Shown here: positions 61,754-64,000 of the stretch, piece after piece
Position numbering within the stretch: the stretch's first letter is position 1
Layout: each line of letters begins with the position of its first letter
Source of the DNA: Sialis fuliginosa
Lineage: Eukaryota > Arthropoda > Insecta > Megaloptera > Sialidae
Assembly: GCA_961205875.1 (NCBI GenBank)
Contig: OY540811.1
Coordinates: 17,725,248-17,789,247 of the forward strand
DNA: 64,000 nucleotides
Reading direction: 5' to 3'
Program-made: the position numbers and the translations under genes
The notes under the pieces: generated by a model
Told to the model about the DNA's origin: nothing
Database searches by the model: none
Seen by the model: the letters and a program-made list of their open reading frames with translations, nothing else

Positions 61754-61830
61754 TGGCTTCTCGGCGTCGATTTGGTCGTTTTATCGGTCGATATAATGAC
61801 CAAATCGACGCAGCCTCTACCTAGAAGCCA
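61754..61830. repeat. Small foldback, GCGTCGATTTGGTC stem
   Basis: TGGCTTCT...GCGTCGATTTGGTC is mirrored by GACCAAATCGACGC...AGAAGCCA around a loop of about 16 bases. It is 77 bp in total. The outer and inner stem blocks are perfect, with a looser segment between. Confidence 0.75.
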
Positions 61831-63724
61831 AGACCCATAAAATATAAAGTAATGAAATTAATTAATAAAAATACATAAATTATTTAATTGAAAACTGTTA
61901 TTTTTAATATATATAAAATATACATTTCATAAATTTTAATTAAAAATGTATTCTACAAAAACATATGATAATGCAACAGTAATAATAATTTTATTTAATA
62001 ATGATTTAATATTCAGTTGAAATACTCCTGAGGACCTTAATGTAAATACTGTGTATTTTCTCTATGGACTTAATTCTCTTAAAAGCTTTTCAGAATGTTA
62101 TGCTATGCTTTGAGTTGTAAATAAAACATTTTCTGTCCCGTTTAAATAAATATATAAATATATCGCGGCTCAAAGAATTTCTAAGAGTCTACTACAGCGA
62201 GTCTTCGCCAAATGTTTGTTTTTAATGGTACTTTTATCAAACCAATAGCTTTCATTATGAGTAAGTACATATATAGGTATATGTATGTAAACATAGTAAG
62301 TTATACAGGCTGCGCATGAATTATTGTTTTTATGACTTGTAATGATCTTTGTTTTTCATGGCTAAATAATTTTTTTAACGAAATACTTTACAAATATCTT
62401 CTTTTTTTAGTTCATCGACCGATTTTTAAAAACAAAGAAAAAAATTAACTACGCCATACAAAACTAAACATAGGGCTTGCAATATAGATATAGATATTCT
62501 AAAAACCATTCAATTCTACATGAAAAAAACTTTCATAACAAACCACTGTCAACATAACTTATCATTGGCTAACAAAATAAAGAGAATGATAATTTGAATT
62601 GTAGCTCCTAAGTTTCACCTATATTTACATATTTTTTATATCGAATCTGTACATGTATTTTATAAAAATGAAGTTTCTCAGCTTGAAAATGATCTTTTGC
62701 ATATCCTATAAATATAATGCAATCGATATTTCTTAAAATTCGTATTTCAAACTTAAATTAAATATGATTTGTTGTGGAGATATAAATAGATTAGACTAAT
62801 GAGAAATTTTAGCAATTTAAAAAATCTATAATTGATTTTTTTTTTCAAATTGTTTCATATTTTTTTTTGCTCGTTATTTAAAATCGTGTTAACTGAGTCT
62901 TCAATAGATAACTCTACGATAGTCACAACGAGTAAGAAGAAATGTACCTGCATCTTCAAAATTCATAAAACTTTTATTGATATGTACAATTTCCGTAAAA
63001 TTAACAACACAAAACGTGTGTGGAAATGGATTAATATCACAAAACATTTTTGGTCACTCATGACATTTCAAATCGCAACTCGTATGAAAAACGGCGGAGT
63101 TAAAAAATTGACCTGAGCCGTACGCTCGTCAAATAATCAATTGATTATGGGGGCCGTAACCATGACAACGGGCAAGGTGTACAAGGTGTGTATGTACACA
63201 CACACAAACATACAGTAGGTCAACTTACGTGCGGTGTCGTATTCACCCCTCGTTTACAAAGTTGCATTTGGCTCGTATAGGTATAGCGATTTTTCACTAA
63301 AAATACGATAGGAAAGATAAAAGTTTGTCCTCCAGACAGCCTGGCTTGTATTTCACAGACGCGTAGTCCACTGTGTGAGGGTAGTTATTAATAATACTTA
63401 CATGAAACTTGAAGTTTTCCTTCACTTATAATTTGTATCGTATGTATAATACACGAGTAGGTAACTAACTGTTTAATAAGAATTTAATAACAAGAGCTAT
63501 TATTTCTTTTTGAAGTTTGTAGATATACGAGTATGCTTATGTATAAATGTATATAGTATATGTGATAATAATCTTAAATGTATATCTCTATATCGTCATC
63601 GTTCAATAAAAAATCGCATATAAATTCAAAAGTTTAGCTTTGTGTAAGGAGCATACATTTAAAAAATATAATTTATAGTTAAAATCCATATAACACGTTT
63701 TGCATATATCTTTTTAGGGCCCAG

Positions 63725-63925
63725 CTATGCTCTATTAATCTGAATCAGTGAGAGTTCCACCGATTTCTTCAGTGGACGTAAAAGTCACTGAAAAACAGTG
63801 GTCTATAGCAGTTCTCACTGATCAACCAGTGCTTTCGGCCATATTGAAGATCCTTGCAACAATGATTCATTGATTTTTTTAGTGACTATCCACTGATTTG
63901 TTCAGTAGTGCAGAATAGGGCATAG
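63725..63925. mobile_element. Small MITE, CTATGCTCTATT ends
   Basis: CTATGCTCTATT at the left pairs with AATAGGGCATAG at the right (11 of 12). The 200-bp interior repeats variants of TCAGTGG/CCACTGA and TCACTGA many times, giving internal symmetry. It is noncoding. Confidence 0.65.
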
Positions 63926-64000
63926 ACTGATGTCCAATTTGCGACTCGCGGGCTATATGCGGCACAATTAAGTTTTTTTTATCTACCCTTATGAAATTTT
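63926..64000 (+). mobile_element. hAT-like repeat end, cut by the window edge
   Basis: TGTCCAATTTGCGACTCGCGGGCTATATGCGGC resembles the common hAT-derived end GCCCAACCTGCGGCCCGCGGGCC-CATGCGGCCC. Only the first 70 or so bases are inside the window. It lies directly against the 63725-63925 MITE. Confidence 0.45.

Larger units (their letters stand above)
42926..64000 (-). other. Upstream ChAT intron (partial), no recognised gene
   Basis: The upstream ChAT coding exon is not found here, so this 21 kb is read as the next intron, running off the window. It contains the listed MITEs, two long repeat copies, a foldback, a degraded coding-like patch (57151-57501) and candidate regulatory stretches. 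No VAChT-like transporter ORF is present. Confidence 0.6.

Noticed and set aside
1..64000. CRISPR arrays, operons, rRNA, bacterial insertion sequences
   Set aside because: None seen. Spaced direct repeats are absent, and the gene structure is eukaryotic throughout.

Overview
Eukaryotic, almost certainly insect, genomic DNA. It is very A+T-rich (roughly three quarters by eye), has GT-AG introns, is crowded with short inverted-repeat transposable elements, and carries a protein that follows insect choline acetyltransferase exon by exon. The order of insect cannot be fixed from this window. There is no bacterial or viral gene organisation, no rRNA, no convincing tRNA and no CRISPR array. LAYOUT: (1) Positions 1-191 (+) are the last coding piece of a MAP3K4/MEKK4-type kinase (Mekk1 in Drosophila). 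(2) Positions 192-8306 are intergenic, with a large near-perfect foldback element (649-1995) and a small TIR element (3790-4224). (3) Positions 8307-42925 (-) hold eleven coding exons of choline acetyltransferase (ChAT), tail-to-tail with the kinase. The exons join without a frame break into 700 codons and end at a TGA. Nine exons sit between 8307 and 13098; the other two lie beyond introns of 6.2 kb and 23.4 kb. (4) Positions 42926-64000 are the start of the next upstream ChAT intron. No coding sequence there can be recognised except degraded patches. The N-terminal ChAT exon lies beyond 64000. The vesicular acetylcholine transporter gene, nested in the first ChAT intron in animals, is not visible and is expected there too. 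The long introns are filled with non-autonomous DNA transposons: foldbacks (13.4, 17.0, 18.9, 21.5, 24.3, 55.5 kb), MITE-like TIR elements (14.6, 25.8, 28.0, 29.8, 32.7, 33.5, 38.7, 43.2, 63.7 kb), two repeat families with two copies each (36.6/56.4 kb and 46.5/54.3 kb), and Helitron-like ends (10.6, 40.0-41.5 kb). A few GC-richer islands (20.2, 20.9, 25.6, 36.1 kb) and homeodomain-site-rich stretches (44.6, 47.7 kb) are the best candidates for regulatory DNA or alternative first exons. FUNCTION: ChAT makes acetylcholine from choline and acetyl-CoA in cholinergic neurons; the kinase acts in stress MAPK signalling. Nothing suggests that the two genes work together. I found no convincing new biological system. 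The most distinctive feature is the density and variety of foldback elements in one neuronal gene.
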